Source of the DNA: Paenibacillus zeisoli
GTDB lineage: Bacteria; Bacillota; Bacilli; Paenibacillales; Paenibacillaceae
Reading direction: 5' to 3'
NCBI RefSeq assembly: GCF_003994465.1
Contig: NZ_RZNX01000005.1
Span: 1-64,000, forward strand
Length of the DNA stretch: 64,000 bases
Of the stretch, positions 7,453 to 17,399 are shown piece after piece. The translations under genes were made by a program, and so were the position numbers. The number at the start of each line of letters is the position of its first letter. Position 1 is the stretch's first letter. Under the pieces are notes generated by a model that had not been told where the DNA came from, made no database searches, and saw nothing but the letters and a program-made list of their open reading frames with translations.

Positions 7453-8544
7453 TTGGATATGATGAAGAGGAGAGTACTGATTGGACTTCACGAGAGCCCT
7501 GGGATCGGGTGGAAGAGCATAGAGCGAATTCTTGAAACGGGCAGCTGGGAGAATGCTGCCGAGTTTACAGCTTCAGACTGGGTGGACTGTGGCCTAACCG
7601 AGTCGCAAGCGATCAAAATGGCAGGTCCATTCACCGAGACCTGGCTGGAGCAAAGAGAGGAATTAATTCATAGAAAAGGGATACAAGTGATAACCCGTCT
7701 GGACGAGGATTATCCTCTATTAATGAAGGAAACCGTTCGCCCTCCCTGGGTAATGTACCTAATTGGACACAGGAGTCTGCTGACTTCGTTCTCGATTGCA
7801 ATGGTTGGCACAAGAGTGCCTACAGCCTATGGGCGGAAAGTTGCAGAGCTGCTAACCGCTGAATTGTGCAGGCACAATGTGACTATTGTGAGCGGGATGG
7901 CTAGAGGGATTGATGGGGTCTGTCATGAAGCAGCCCTCCGCTGTGGTGGAGCAACGATCGCAGTACTTGGCACCGCAATTGATACAGCGTATCCTTCTGA
8001 GCATACGGCGTTATACCGTCAGATTTCTGCTGATGGGCTTATAGTGTCAGAATACCCTATCGGAACACCTGCACATCCGGGGCTATTTCCTCAGCGTAAC
8101 CGGATTATTGCCGGACTTACCCGAGGGACACTGGTGGTTGAAGCTGATGTCCGGAGCGGCTCGCTAATTACTGCGGATTCAGCCATGGAAGCCAACCGGG
8201 ATGTGTTCGCCGTTCCTGGACAGATAACCTCTCCAAAGAGCAGCGGCACCCTTGGCTTAATTAAGCAGGGGGCTAAGCTTGTGACCTCGGCAGAGGATAT
8301 TTTAGAAGAGTACGGGGTTGCGATGGTTCAAGACACATCCATGAAAGAAATATCGTCAGAAGGAAACAAGTTGACAGAACAGGAGCAGCACATATACCAT
8401 ATGTTGGAGCAGAGCACCCTAAGCTTTGATGGACTGCTCTCAAGAACCGGATGGGATTTTGGACTTTTGCATTCAGTTCTGTTATCTTTAATCATAAAAA
8501 AGCAGGTCGTGCAATTACCTGGTTCTATTTACAAAATAATATAG
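7453..8544 (+). CDS. dprA: DNA-processing protein DprA
   Basis: The 363-residue protein starts at TTG 7453, about eight bases after GGAGG; ATG 7459 is the alternative. An N-terminal helical, HhH-like region is followed by the Rossmann-type core (residues ~110-285). The core shows VGTRVPTAYGR, SGMARGIDG, AVLGTAIDTAYP and the FPQRNRIIAGL signature. A C-terminal winged-helix-like region follows (residues ~300-360). DprA loads RecA on incoming single-stranded DNA during natural transformation and is widely kept even in species not known to be competent. The neighbouring topA starts 88 bases later, as in B. subtilis. Confidence 0.95.
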   Translation: MDMMKRRVLIGLHESPGIGWKSIERILETGSWENAAEFTASDWVDCGLTESQAIKMAGPFTETWLEQREELIHRKGIQVITRLDEDYPLLMKETVRPPWVMYLIGHRSLLTSFSIAMVGTRVPTAYGRKVAELLTAELCRHNVTIVSGMARGIDGVCHEAALRCGGATIAVLGTAIDTAYPSEHTALYRQISADGLIVSEYPIGTPAHPGLFPQRNRIIAGLTRGTLVVEADVRSGSLITADSAMEANRDVFAVPGQITSPKSSGTLGLIKQGAKLVTSAEDILEEYGVAMVQDTSMKEISSEGNKLTEQEQHIYHMLEQSTLSFDGLLSRTGWDFGLLHSVLLSLIIKKQVVQLPGSIYKII

Positions 8545-8632
8545 TTCAGACACTGGCTAGATGAGTGACAAATCAAACTATAAATGCATTGCTAAAGTAT
8601 ACTGTAAAGTGTTTTGAGAGGAGGATGAACCT

Positions 8633-10732
8633 ATGGCGGATTCACTAGTTATTGTCGAGTCTCCAGCGAAAGCGAAGACGATCGGCAAATATCTGGGCAG
8701 TAAATATATCGTGAAAGCGTCTATGGGTCACATTCGCGATTTGCCCAAGAGTCAAATTGGCGTTGAGGTTGAGAATGACTTCAATCCCAAATATATAACC
8801 ATCCGCGGCAAGGGTTCTATATTGAAGGAACTGAAAAGTGCGAGCAAAAAAGTGAAGAATATTTATCTGGCGGCTGACCCCGATCGTGAAGGAGAGGCGA
8901 TTGCCTGGCATCTGGCCCATCTGCTCGATGTAGATGCCAGCAAGAGCTGCCGAGTTGTGTTTAACGAGATTACCAAGGATGCGGTTAAGGATGCCTTCAA
9001 GACGCCCCGCAAAATTAATATGGATCTGGTTAATGCCCAGCAGGCTAGGCGTATACTAGACCGGTTGGTAGGATACAAAATCAGTCCTCTTTTATGGAAA
9101 AAGGTCAAGAAAGGATTGTCCGCCGGGCGTGTTCAATCTGTGGCGGTCAAGATTATACTCGACCGGGAGAACGAAATTTCTGAGTTTGTTCCGGAAGAAT
9201 ATTGGAGCATTACAGCTGCATTAAAGATTGAAGATACCTCATTCGAGGCTAAATTCCATAGGCTTAAGGGCGAGAAGATGGAGCTGCCAAATGAAGGCGC
9301 AGTCAAGCAGGTATTACAGGCGATAGAAGGAGCTTCATTCAAGGTCAGTGAGGTAAAGGAGAAGGAACGTCTTCGCCATCCTTCGGCTCCGTTCACAACG
9401 AGCTCGATGCAGCAGGAAGCTGCGAGAAAGCTAAATTTCCGAGCGGCCAAGACCATGTCAGTGGCTCAGCAGTTATACGAGGGCGTAGAACTTGGCAAGG
9501 AAGGTACCGTGGGTCTGATCACCTACATGCGTACAGACTCTACACGAATTGCTGTTTCTGCACAAGAAGAGGCAAAGGCCTACATTCTTGATAAATATGG
9601 CGATAAATTTGTGCCTGAATCACCGCGCCAATACTCCAAGAAAGCAGCCAATGCCCAGGAGGCTCACGAAGCCATTCGTCCAACTTCTGCGCTGCGCGAT
9701 CCTGATTCTATTAAATCTTTCCTGAGCAGGGACCAATATAGACTCTATAAGCTGGTATGGGAACGGTTCATGGCCAGCCAGATGGCTTCTGCCGTTCTGG
9801 ATACGCTTTCTGTGGATATTGCTGCTGGAGATGCGACTTTCCGGGCAGTAGGATCCAAGGTAAGATTTCATGGTTTCATGAAGGTCTACGTGGAAGGAAA
9901 TGACGATGGAACAACAGATGACGACAAATTCCTCCCTCCACTGAAGACAGGGAATGTGCTGGAGACTGATCATATTGATCCGAAGCAGCATTTTACCCAG
10001 CCGCCTCCAAGGTACACAGAGGCCCGTCTGGTCAAGACGTTGGAAGAGCTTGGAATAGGACGCCCGAGTACGTATGCGCCAACTCTGGAGACCATCCAAA
10101 AACGTGGTTACGTAGCTATCGAAGAGAAGAAATTCATGCCTACGGAGCTTGGCGAACTGGTAATTGAACAAATGGAGCAGTTCTTCCCTGAAATTCTTGA
10201 TGTGGAATTTACCGCACATATGGAAGGTGATCTTGACCATGTCGAGGAAGGCGAGGAAGACTGGGTCAAAGTGCTGAGTGAATTTTACGAGTCCTTCGAG
10301 AAGCGCCTTGAGGTAGCGGAAGAAGAGATGAAAGAAATTGAGATCGAGGATGAAGTCTCTGATGAGATTTGTGAGAAATGCGGCAAGCCGCTTGTCTACA
10401 AGCTCGGAAGATTTGGTAAATTCCTGGCTTGTTCGGGCTTCCCGGACTGCCGAAATACGAAGCCGATTATCAAGGATATTGGTGTGACCTGTCCGAAATG
10501 TAAAGAAGGGCATGTGGTGGAACGCCGCAGCAAAAAAGGGCGGGTATTCTACGGATGTGATCGTTATCCGGAATGCGATTTTGTATCTTGGGATAAGCCA
10601 TCACCCAAGCCTTGTCCACAGTGTGGTTCTCTGCTGATTGAGAAACGCAATAAGCAAGGGACGAAGCTTCAGTGCACGGGGTGCGACTATACAGAAGCAG
10701 TTGAAGAAAATGACGACGATGCATCCGAGTGA
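8633..10732 (+). CDS. topA: DNA topoisomerase I (type IA)
   Basis: The 699-residue type IA enzyme relaxes negative supercoils. An N-terminal Toprim domain ([18 protein letters not shown], then [12 protein letters not shown]) is followed by the cleavage-ligation core with active-site Tyr298 in [10 protein letters not shown]. The C-terminus has three Zn-ribbon repeats, each with paired cysteines (CEKCGKP..CSGFPDC, CPKC..CDRYPEC, CPQCG..CTGC), from about residue 580 on. ATG 8633 follows GAGGAGGA. A TATACT at 8598 could be a -10, but no clear -35 accompanies it, so it may be read from dprA. Confidence 0.97.
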   Translation: MADSLVIVESPAKAKTIGKYLGSKYIVKASMGHIRDLPKSQIGVEVENDFNPKYITIRGKGSILKELKSASKKVKNIYLAADPDREGEAIAWHLAHLLDVDASKSCRVVFNEITKDAVKDAFKTPRKINMDLVNAQQARRILDRLVGYKISPLLWKKVKKGLSAGRVQSVAVKIILDRENEISEFVPEEYWSITAALKIEDTSFEAKFHRLKGEKMELPNEGAVKQVLQAIEGASFKVSEVKEKERLRHPSAPFTTSSMQQEAARKLNFRAAKTMSVAQQLYEGVELGKEGTVGLITYMRTDSTRIAVSAQEEAKAYILDKYGDKFVPESPRQYSKKAANAQEAHEAIRPTSALRDPDSIKSFLSRDQYRLYKLVWERFMASQMASAVLDTLSVDIAAGDATFRAVGSKVRFHGFMKVYVEGNDDGTTDDDKFLPPLKTGNVLETDHIDPKQHFTQPPPRYTEARLVKTLEELGIGRPSTYAPTLETIQKRGYVAIEEKKFMPTELGELVIEQMEQFFPEILDVEFTAHMEGDLDHVEEGEEDWVKVLSEFYESFEKRLEVAEEEMKEIEIEDEVSDEICEKCGKPLVYKLGRFGKFLACSGFPDCRNTKPIIKDIGVTCPKCKEGHVVERRSKKGRVFYGCDRYPECDFVSWDKPSPKPCPQCGSLLIEKRNKQGTKLQCTGCDYTEAVEENDDDASE

Positions 10733-10778
10733 ACATTCATTTCTGAATGGCTTGGCAATATTGTAGGAGGTTATGAAA

Positions 10779-12098
10779 TTGACAGATCAGGCAAGGGTTA
10801 CCGTAATCGGAGCAGGTCTGGCAGGCAGTGAAGCAGCCTGGCAGATTGCAAGCCGCGGTATCCCGGTGACTTTATATGAAATGCGGCCGGTTGTGAAGAC
10901 ACCTGCGCACCATACCGACAAGTTCGCTGAATTGGTGTGCAGCAACTCACTTCGGGCGAACGGTCTTACCAATGCGGTGGGTGTTCTGAAAGAAGAAATG
11001 CGTAGGCTTAACTCCCTCGTACTTAGTTCAGCAGATAAGAACGCAGTTCCGGCTGGAGGAGCTCTCGCGGTAGACCGTGACGGGTTCTCCGGAGATATTA
11101 CGCGAACACTTCACGAGCACCCTTTGGTTACCGTAGTTAATGAAGAATTAACGGAGATCCCTACTGAGGGGATCGTTGTCATTGCTACCGGCCCTCTAAC
11201 CTCACCAGCGCTATCCGAACAAATTAAAGGGCTGACGGGTGAAGAATACTTCTACTTCTATGATGCGGCTGCTCCCATTGTTGAGAAAGACTCCATAGAC
11301 ATGGAGAAAGTGTATCTGGCTTCCCGGTATGACAAAGGTGAGGCCGCTTACCTTAACTGTCCGATGACCGAGCAAGAATTCGATGCCTTCTATGAGGCTC
11401 TGATTACTGCAGAAGTTGCCCAGGTAAAAGAGTTTGAGAAGGAAATCTATTTCGAGGGCTGCATGCCGATCGAAATTATGATGAGACGCGGCAAGCAGAC
11501 TGCCTTGTTCGGACCGATGAAGCCGGTTGGTCTGAAGAATCCGCACACCGGAACACTGCCGCATGCGGTAGTTCAGCTGCGCCAGGATAATGCTGCTGGA
11601 ACCTTGTATAACCTGGTCGGCTTCCAGACCCATTTGAAATGGGGAGAGCAGAAGCGGGTCTTCTCCATGATTCCGGGCCTGGAGAACGCAGAATTTGTTC
11701 GTTACGGAGTAATGCATCGTAATACGTTCATTAATTCTCCTACTCTGCTTGAGCCTACATATCAGACCAAGAAGCGTCCGAAGCTGTTTTTTGCAGGTCA
11801 AATGACTGGGGTAGAAGGCTATGTAGAGTCGGCGGCCTCAGGGCTGATTGCCGGAATTAATGCTGCGAGAGCAGCTAGGGAGCAGGAAGGCATTGTGTTC
11901 CCGGAGGATACCACCCTTGGAAGTATGGCCCGTTATATTACAACGGCTGATTTCAAACATTTTCAACCTATGAATGCGAACTTTGGACTTTTCCCTAAGC
12001 TAGAAGAGAGGTACAGGAAGAAAAGTGAGAAGAATGAGGCCCTTGCCCGGCGTGCGCTGAGCAGTCTCGAGAAGTTCATAAACAGTGAGTCTATATAA
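10779..12098 (+). CDS. trmFO: Methylenetetrahydrofolate-tRNA-(uracil-54-C5)-methyltransferase TrmFO
   Basis: This flavoprotein makes ribothymidine-54 in the tRNA T-loop, using methylene-THF and FADH2. The FAD-binding motif [14 protein letters not shown] stands at the N-terminus, with the conserved cysteine segment [10 protein letters not shown] near residue 50 and NCPM near residue 195. TTG 10779 is eight bases after GTAGGAGG, whereas ATG 10773 is only two bases after it; the TTG gives 439 residues starting MTDQARVTV. It was formerly called gid. It follows topA, as in B. subtilis, but the xerC (codV) gene that usually follows is absent. Confidence 0.95.
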   Translation: MTDQARVTVIGAGLAGSEAAWQIASRGIPVTLYEMRPVVKTPAHHTDKFAELVCSNSLRANGLTNAVGVLKEEMRRLNSLVLSSADKNAVPAGGALAVDRDGFSGDITRTLHEHPLVTVVNEELTEIPTEGIVVIATGPLTSPALSEQIKGLTGEEYFYFYDAAAPIVEKDSIDMEKVYLASRYDKGEAAYLNCPMTEQEFDAFYEALITAEVAQVKEFEKEIYFEGCMPIEIMMRRGKQTALFGPMKPVGLKNPHTGTLPHAVVQLRQDNAAGTLYNLVGFQTHLKWGEQKRVFSMIPGLENAEFVRYGVMHRNTFINSPTLLEPTYQTKKRPKLFFAGQMTGVEGYVESAASGLIAGINAARAAREQEGIVFPEDTTLGSMARYITTADFKHFQPMNANFGLFPKLEERYRKKSEKNEALARRALSSLEKFINSESI

Positions 12099-12193
12099 CA
12101 ACAACCAGTTGCCGTCCTAACTCATAGGGCGGTGTATCTGTTTTCAGTCTTGAAAATATATGTTCAATCATAAAGTAAGATGAGGTGATATCC

Positions 12194-12736
12194 ATGGAAA
12201 TGTCTTTTCATGCAACAACAATTTGTGCAGTTCGCCATAATGGCAAGGGAGCTATCGCAGGGGATGGTCAGGTAACCTTTGGTGAGAGTGTCATCATGAA
12301 GCAGACGGCTAAGAAGGTAAGAAGATTGTACAGAGGTCAGGTAGTTGCTGGATTTGCCGGATCCGTAGCGGATGCTATTACTTTGTTTGAGAAATTTGAG
12401 GGCAAGCTTGAAGAGCATCATGGGAATCTTCAGCGGGCAGCTGTTGAACTGGCTAAGGATTGGCGCCAAGACAGGGTGCTGCGCAAATTGGAAGCCCTGA
12501 TGATTGTTATGGATAAGACGGGCATGCTGCTCATTTCGGGCCGAGGAGAGATTATTGAACCGGATGACGATGTCCTGGCCATTGGCTCAGGTGGTAACTT
12601 TGCCTTGTCGGCAGCCAGAGCACTCAAGCGTCATGCTTCCAACCTGGATGCGAAGGATATGGCCAGAGAGTCGCTGAAGGTAGCCTCTGAGATCTGTGTA
12701 TACACGAACGGGAATATTATCGTAGAAGAACTGTAA
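12194..12736 (+). CDS. hslV: HslV (ClpQ) ATP-dependent protease peptidase subunit
   Basis: The 180-residue peptidase of the HslVU proteasome-like complex belongs to the Ntn-hydrolase fold. Key stretches are [17 protein letters not shown] and [10 protein letters not shown]. The GAGGTG site favours ATG 12194 (MEMSFHATT) over GTG 12185; ATG 12200 would give MSFHATT. As in Bacillus and Staphylococcus homologues, there is a short extension before the conserved ATTI, so the catalytic N-terminal residue depends on processing. hslU follows 31 bases later. Confidence 0.95.
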   Translation: MEMSFHATTICAVRHNGKGAIAGDGQVTFGESVIMKQTAKKVRRLYRGQVVAGFAGSVADAITLFEKFEGKLEEHHGNLQRAAVELAKDWRQDRVLRKLEALMIVMDKTGMLLISGRGEIIEPDDDVLAIGSGGNFALSAARALKRHASNLDAKDMARESLKVASEICVYTNGNIIVEEL

Positions 12737-12767
12737 GTAGATATAGAGAGCCAAGGAGGGACTTTAG

Positions 12768-14174
12768 ATGACGAATCAGGCATTAACCCCCAGACAGATT
12801 GTTGCTGAGCTGGACAAATACATTGTGGGACAAAAGCAGGCAAAGAAATCGGTAGCTGTCGCGCTGCGTAATCGTTACCGCCGTAATCTTCTTGGCGACG
12901 AGGTCCGCGATGAAATTGTACCAAAGAATATCTTGATGATGGGTCCAACGGGTGTGGGAAAGACTGAAATTGCACGCAGGTTAGCCAAGCTGGTTGGTGC
13001 CCCTTTTGTCAAAGTCGAGGCTACAAAGTTCACAGAAGTAGGATATGTGGGTCGAGATGTAGAATCTATGGTTCGCGATCTGGTAGAGACTGCTATCCGC
13101 ATGGTGAAGCAGGAACGTACAGAGAAAGTGAAGGATAAAGCCGAGGAGCTTGCCAATGAGCGTCTTGTTCACATTCTTGTCCCTTCTCCTAGCAAGAACA
13201 AGAGTCAGCGCAATCCTTTTGAAATGCTGTTCGGAAATCAGAATCAGGGCGCAAACCAGGTAAATGAAGATAACGCAGAGCAGGACAGCGAAATTACAGA
13301 GAAACGCCGGAAAGTAAGATTCAATCTGCTTGCCGGGCAGCTTGAGAATGAGACTGTAGAAATCGATGTAGAGGACAACGCGCCGAATATGCTCGACATG
13401 TTCGCCGGGCAGGGGAACGATCAGCTTGGGATGAATATGCAGGAGATGTTCGGAAGCTTCATGCCTAAGCGGACGAAGAGACGGAAGCTTACCGTAAAGG
13501 AAGCGCGTAAAGTGCTAATTCAGGAAGAGGCTAACAAGCTGATTGATCACGATGATGTCGTGCAGGAGTCAATCAGCAGAGCGGAGCAGTCCGGAATTAT
13601 CTTTATCGATGAGATTGATAAAGTAGCGAGCCGGGGTCAAGGCTCCGGTCCCGATGTATCAAGAGAAGGGGTACAGCGCGATATCCTTCCGATTGTTGAA
13701 GGTTCAACCATAATGACCAAATATGGTCCGGTGAAGACCGACTATGTTCTGTTTATTGCCGCAGGGGCTTTTCATGTGGCTAAGCCATCGGATTTGATCC
13801 CTGAGCTGCAAGGCCGTTTTCCCATCCGCGTTGAACTCAGCAGTCTGACTTTAGAGGATTTTGTGTCGATATTAACGGAACCGCAGAATGCCTTAACCAA
13901 ACAGTATATCGATCTTCTGCGTACAGAAGATATTGAAATTGAATTCTCAAGCGAAGCCATTCGAGAGATTGCCAATATTGCCGCAGCTGTGAATGCGAAC
14001 ACAGAGAACATAGGTGCCAGAAGACTGCACACTATACTCGAGAAACTGCTTGAGGATTTGTCTTTTGAGGCTCCCGAGCTCACGCTTGATAAAATGGTGA
14101 TCACCCCACAATATGTAATCGAAAAGCTGGGTGATATTGCCAAGAACCGGGACTTAAGCCAATATATCTTATAG
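12768..14174 (+). CDS. hslU: HslU (ClpY) AAA+ unfoldase subunit
   Basis: The 468-residue AAA+ ATPase caps HslV and unfolds substrates. Walker A GPTGVGKT is at residues 59-66, and the pore motif ([19 protein letters not shown]) follows. An inserted I-domain spans about residues 110-240 with a Gln/Asn-rich loop, then Walker B ([10 protein letters not shown]), the sensor region ([10 protein letters not shown]) and a C-terminal tail ending DLSQYIL that docks into HslV. ATG 12768 follows AAGGAGGG. A strong terminator follows; codY, which comes next in B. subtilis, is missing here. Confidence 0.97.
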   Translation: MTNQALTPRQIVAELDKYIVGQKQAKKSVAVALRNRYRRNLLGDEVRDEIVPKNILMMGPTGVGKTEIARRLAKLVGAPFVKVEATKFTEVGYVGRDVESMVRDLVETAIRMVKQERTEKVKDKAEELANERLVHILVPSPSKNKSQRNPFEMLFGNQNQGANQVNEDNAEQDSEITEKRRKVRFNLLAGQLENETVEIDVEDNAPNMLDMFAGQGNDQLGMNMQEMFGSFMPKRTKRRKLTVKEARKVLIQEEANKLIDHDDVVQESISRAEQSGIIFIDEIDKVASRGQGSGPDVSREGVQRDILPIVEGSTIMTKYGPVKTDYVLFIAAGAFHVAKPSDLIPELQGRFPIRVELSSLTLEDFVSILTEPQNALTKQYIDLLRTEDIEIEFSSEAIREIANIAAAVNANTENIGARRLHTILEKLLEDLSFEAPELTLDKMVITPQYVIEKLGDIAKNRDLSQYIL

Positions 14175-14195
14175 AATGAAGTAAATGAAGTTAGT

Positions 14196-14239
14196 TACCG
14201 ACCAAGGTCCTGCTTTCCGGGACTTAAGGGTCGGTTTTT
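14196..14239 (+). terminator. Intrinsic terminator after hslU
   Basis: ACCGACC (14197-14203) pairs with GGTCGGT (14229-14235). An inner AAGTCC-like stem lies between them, and T residues follow. It separates the hslVU transcript from the flagellar operon. Confidence 0.85.
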
Positions 14240-14400
14240 CTTTTGCCGAAATACCAAGGAATCTGAATGTCGATTTTTAGCGGTTTTGAAAGAAAGAAAT
14301 TAGATTTTAGCTATAATTATAATAAATTACCAAATTTTTTAAAAAAATAGGGCTTTTTTCTCATTGTATTATAGGCCATTCTCTACGAAACTTAGGATAT

Positions 14401-14428
14401 ATGACATTATTAGTGTTTTTGCTATAAT
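14401..14428 (+). promoter_or_regulatory. Candidate SigA promoter of the flagellar/chemotaxis operon
   Basis: ATGACA (14401-14406) and TATAAT (14423-14428) are separated by 16 bases, about 120 bases before flgB. The whole 14240-14552 gap is very AT-rich with several other TATAAT strings (14312, 14318) lacking good -35 partners. No SigD-type TAAA...GCCGATAT element was found, and no codY gene lies in the gap. Confidence 0.55.
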
Positions 14429-14552
14429 AGGCCAATGGAAAGAGATAGAAAGTAGAAAAAAATGTCGAAATTAGAGGATTTTTAGCGTAAGATATGGAAA
14501 GATGTATTACAGAATAATTAGGTCATATTTCATCTTTTTGGGGGGCATGGAT

Positions 14553-14963
14553 GTGCAGTTATTAAATGGGGTAGGGTTTGATAGATTGGAAGGCGCATTG
14601 AAGGCTGCAAACACCAGACAAAGCGTCATTGCCAACAATATCGCGAATGTGGACACTCCATATTTTAAAAGATCAGAAGTTTCTTTCGAGAGCTTGCTGC
14701 AAAGTCAGGTAGAAGACGGTACAATAGTACTCCGGGGCAGGCAAACAGACCCCAAGCACTTTGCTATTGGGCCCGTTAATAACGTTCCAGATACATTGAT
14801 AACCACAGATCAATCTACTGCCATGAACAACAATATGAACAATGTTGATATAGACTCCGAGATGTCGTCACTAGCAGAGAATCAACTTAGATATAACGCC
14901 TATATTGAGCAGATGAACAGCCGTATCAAAATGATGCGGACTGCAGTAGAAGGGAGAGCTTAA
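14553..14963 (+). CDS. flgB: Flagellar basal body rod protein FlgB
   Basis: This proximal rod subunit has about 136 residues and is exported by the flagellar type III system. It carries the rod signature SVIANNIANVDTPYFKR near the N-terminus and the C-terminal helix pattern AENQLRYNAYIEQMNSRIKM. The GGGGGG run at 14540-14545 is seven bases before GTG 14553 (MQLLNGVGF), which is preferred; ATG 14547 abuts it. It is the first gene of the fla/che operon; flgC follows two bases after its stop. Confidence 0.93.
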   Translation: MQLLNGVGFDRLEGALKAANTRQSVIANNIANVDTPYFKRSEVSFESLLQSQVEDGTIVLRGRQTDPKHFAIGPVNNVPDTLITTDQSTAMNNNMNNVDIDSEMSSLAENQLRYNAYIEQMNSRIKMMRTAVEGRA

Positions 14964-14965
14964 AT

Positions 14966-15418
14966 TTGAGACTTAACAGCAGCTTTGATATTAGTTCTTC
15001 AGCACTAACTGCTCAAAGGCTTCGGATGGATGTGATCTCTTCTAACATTGCCAATGCAGAAACAACACGGGCTAAAGTGGAGAACGGACAGGCCGTTCCG
15101 TATCGACGGAAAATGGTAGTATTGAGTCCAAACGAAACCGAGTTCGGCAAGATGCTGAATTCAGCAGTAAGCGGGCAACCATCGGCTGGCCAGGGAGTGA
15201 AGGTTAGTGCGATCCAAGAAGATCAGACGGCTTTCAAGCCAGTATATAATCCTACGAGTCCTGATGCTGATAAAGACGGCTATGTATATATGCCAAATGT
15301 AGATGTGCTTAAAGAAATGGTGGACATGATCTCGGCAACCCGTTCTTATGAAGCTAACGTTACAGCATTGAACGCATCTAAATCTATGGAATCCAAAGCG
15401 CTGCAAATAGGGAAATAG
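14966..15418 (+). CDS. flgC: Flagellar basal body rod protein FlgC
   Basis: This 150-residue rod protein has TTG 14966 as its start, nine bases after AGGGAG. The N-terminal motif RLRMDVISSNIANAETTRA and the C-terminal helix VDMISATRSYEANVTALNA are the paired rod/hook-family end segments. It polymerises with FlgB and FliE between the MS ring and the distal rod. Confidence 0.96.
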   Translation: MRLNSSFDISSSALTAQRLRMDVISSNIANAETTRAKVENGQAVPYRRKMVVLSPNETEFGKMLNSAVSGQPSAGQGVKVSAIQEDQTAFKPVYNPTSPDADKDGYVYMPNVDVLKEMVDMISATRSYEANVTALNASKSMESKALQIGK

Positions 15419-15448
15419 ACCAAATAGAACAGGTAAGGAGAGTGTCTT

Positions 15449-15757
15449 ATGATTCAAAGTACAGTCGCAAGTGCGATAAAACCACTTGAATTGGTTCAAA
15501 ACCAAGTCAAATCAACACCAGCCACCCCGTCAGAGACGGTCAAAGACTTTGGCTCTTTCCTCAAGGACGCTATTGACGGTGTCGCAAACCAGGAACAGAA
15601 CGCCCAAAAAATGGGAGAAAAGTATTTAACCGGTCAGGTTGATATGGATCAAGTCATGGTCGCTTCTGAACAGGCTTTATTGAGTTTGCAGCTCACTTCG
15701 CAAGTCCGGAACAAGGTAATCGAAGCTTACCAGGAGATTATGCGAACGCAAATGTAA
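15449..15757 (+). CDS. fliE: Flagellar hook-basal body complex protein FliE
   Basis: This 102-residue protein has the conserved C-terminal half (SFLKDAIDGVANQEQNA, then QVMVASEQALLSLQLTSQVR and EIMRTQM). FliE joins the MS ring to the rod and is the first export substrate. ATG 15449 follows AAGGAGAG. It lies between flgC and fliF, as in B. subtilis. Confidence 0.95.
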   Translation: MIQSTVASAIKPLELVQNQVKSTPATPSETVKDFGSFLKDAIDGVANQEQNAQKMGEKYLTGQVDMDQVMVASEQALLSLQLTSQVRNKVIEAYQEIMRTQM

Positions 15758-15792
15758 TTCAATTTAGCAAAAGTTTCGGATGAGGTGACGAT

Positions 15793-17388
15793 GTGAATGA
15801 GAGAATTGCCCAGTACAGAGAAAGAATAAGCCAGTACTGGAACCATTTTACGAAAAAACAAAAAACTTTATTAATATCCACCGTATCTATCATTCTGCTT
15901 GCCATCATTCTCTTAACAATGCAGTTCTCCAAGACACAATACGAAGTAGCTTTTACTAATCTGGATTCTACGGATGCTGCCGGAATTATTAACTATCTGG
16001 AAACGGGTAATATTCCATACCAATTAAGTGCAGATGGAAAAAGCATCTCGGTACCAAGTACACAGGCTGCCAGAGCAAAAGTAGATGTGGGTTCCCAGGG
16101 GATTGTTAAGAATGGCTCAATTGGTTTCGCGGGAACGTTCGGTACAACGTCTTCTCCAATTGGAATGACAGATAACGAATTTAATGTGAAGTACAAGACA
16201 GCCCTCAACGGGGAAGTAGAGCAGCTGCTTACAAATATGCAGGGTGTCAGTGGAGCGAAGGTGCTCATTAATCTGCCTGCTGAGAATGTATTTGCAAGTC
16301 CAGATGAGCAGGAGAAGGCTTCGGCCTCCGTGGTTCTGAGCTTCAAACCGGGATTTCGTCCTGATCAAGGCGCGATTGATGGATACTATAATCTGATTAA
16401 AACTGCTGTGCCAAATCTTCCAGTCGAGAATATTACGATCCAAAGCAGTGATGACAGTGAGTTACTTGCAACGGGAAAGAACGGAGGAAAGGCGGGAAGT
16501 CTAACCGGTGCTGTATCGGAGAATATGACACTTCAGAAGAAGTTCGAGAACGATGTGCGTCAGAGTGTCCAACAATTTCTCTCCAGGCTGACTGGCCCGG
16601 ACAAGATAAATGTACTGGTAGCCTCCAAACTCAATTTCGATCAGGTAAGCCAGAAAGAAAACCTGGTAACGCCGGTTGATACTGAGAACATGAAAGGGAT
16701 TGAGATCAGCGCTCAAAAGATCCAAAAAAGCTATACAGGTAAAGGAACACCTGCCAGCGGTGGAGTATCAGGTACAGGTCAAACGGATGTGCCTGGTTAT
16801 CCGGGATCTACTTCTTCTTCGGACACCTCATCGGATGAAAGTACTTCTACAATCAACTACGAGGTCAACCGAATTAGCAAGGAAATTGTGCAAAGTCCCT
16901 ATACAGTAAAAGATTTAACCATAAACGTGATGGTTGAACCACCTGCGGGAAAAAATTCTTTGGATCAGCCTACACAGGATGCTATCCAGAATGTGTTGAA
17001 GAACATTGTAGCTTCATATCTAGCGGATTCTGGCACTACTTATACGGATACTGACTTGGCTAAGAAAGTTTCGGTATTCTCCCAAGCCTTCCAGACAGAC
17101 AGTGCATCACAAAGTGGTCTGAGCTTAGCCAGTCCGATGGTCTGGGGAATCGGTGCAGCGCTTCTGCTGGCCGGAGCGGGTATCGGATACTTAATTTATC
17201 GGCGCCGCCGCAATCAAGATGAAGAGATCGAAGAAGATGTTCCTCTGGCCATGCCAACAGAGTTTCCATCCATTAACCTGGATTCGATTACTAATGAAAA
17301 TCAAGTACGCAAGCAGCTGGAAACGTTGGCTAAGAAAAAACCGGATGAGTTCGTTAACCTTCTTCGGACTTGGCTGGCTGATGAATAG
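15793..17388 (+). CDS. fliF: Flagellar MS-ring protein FliF
   Basis: The 531-residue protein starts at GTG 15793 after GAGGTG. A first transmembrane helix (residues ~24-43) precedes the YscJ/FliF periplasmic ring-building domains (residues ~45-230) and the FliF C-terminal domain with a Gly/Ser/Thr-rich loop (residues ~310-355). A second transmembrane helix (~449-470) and a short cytoplasmic tail that binds FliG complete it. It forms the ring that is the base of the motor and houses the export gate. Confidence 0.97.
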   Translation: MNERIAQYRERISQYWNHFTKKQKTLLISTVSIILLAIILLTMQFSKTQYEVAFTNLDSTDAAGIINYLETGNIPYQLSADGKSISVPSTQAARAKVDVGSQGIVKNGSIGFAGTFGTTSSPIGMTDNEFNVKYKTALNGEVEQLLTNMQGVSGAKVLINLPAENVFASPDEQEKASASVVLSFKPGFRPDQGAIDGYYNLIKTAVPNLPVENITIQSSDDSELLATGKNGGKAGSLTGAVSENMTLQKKFENDVRQSVQQFLSRLTGPDKINVLVASKLNFDQVSQKENLVTPVDTENMKGIEISAQKIQKSYTGKGTPASGGVSGTGQTDVPGYPGSTSSSDTSSDESTSTINYEVNRISKEIVQSPYTVKDLTINVMVEPPAGKNSLDQPTQDAIQNVLKNIVASYLADSGTTYTDTDLAKKVSVFSQAFQTDSASQSGLSLASPMVWGIGAALLLAGAGIGYLIYRRRRNQDEEIEEDVPLAMPTEFPSINLDSITNENQVRKQLETLAKKKPDEFVNLLRTWLADE

Positions 17389-17399
17389 AGGTGAACGTA

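Noticed and set aside
9620-10513. 297-codon minus-strand frame opposite topA
   Set aside because: topA is fully supported by active site and zinc motifs; the antisense frame has no recognisable domain.
14240-14552. SigD promoter before flgB
   Set aside because: B. subtilis has one, but no TAAA-N15-GCCGATAT-like sequence was found here.
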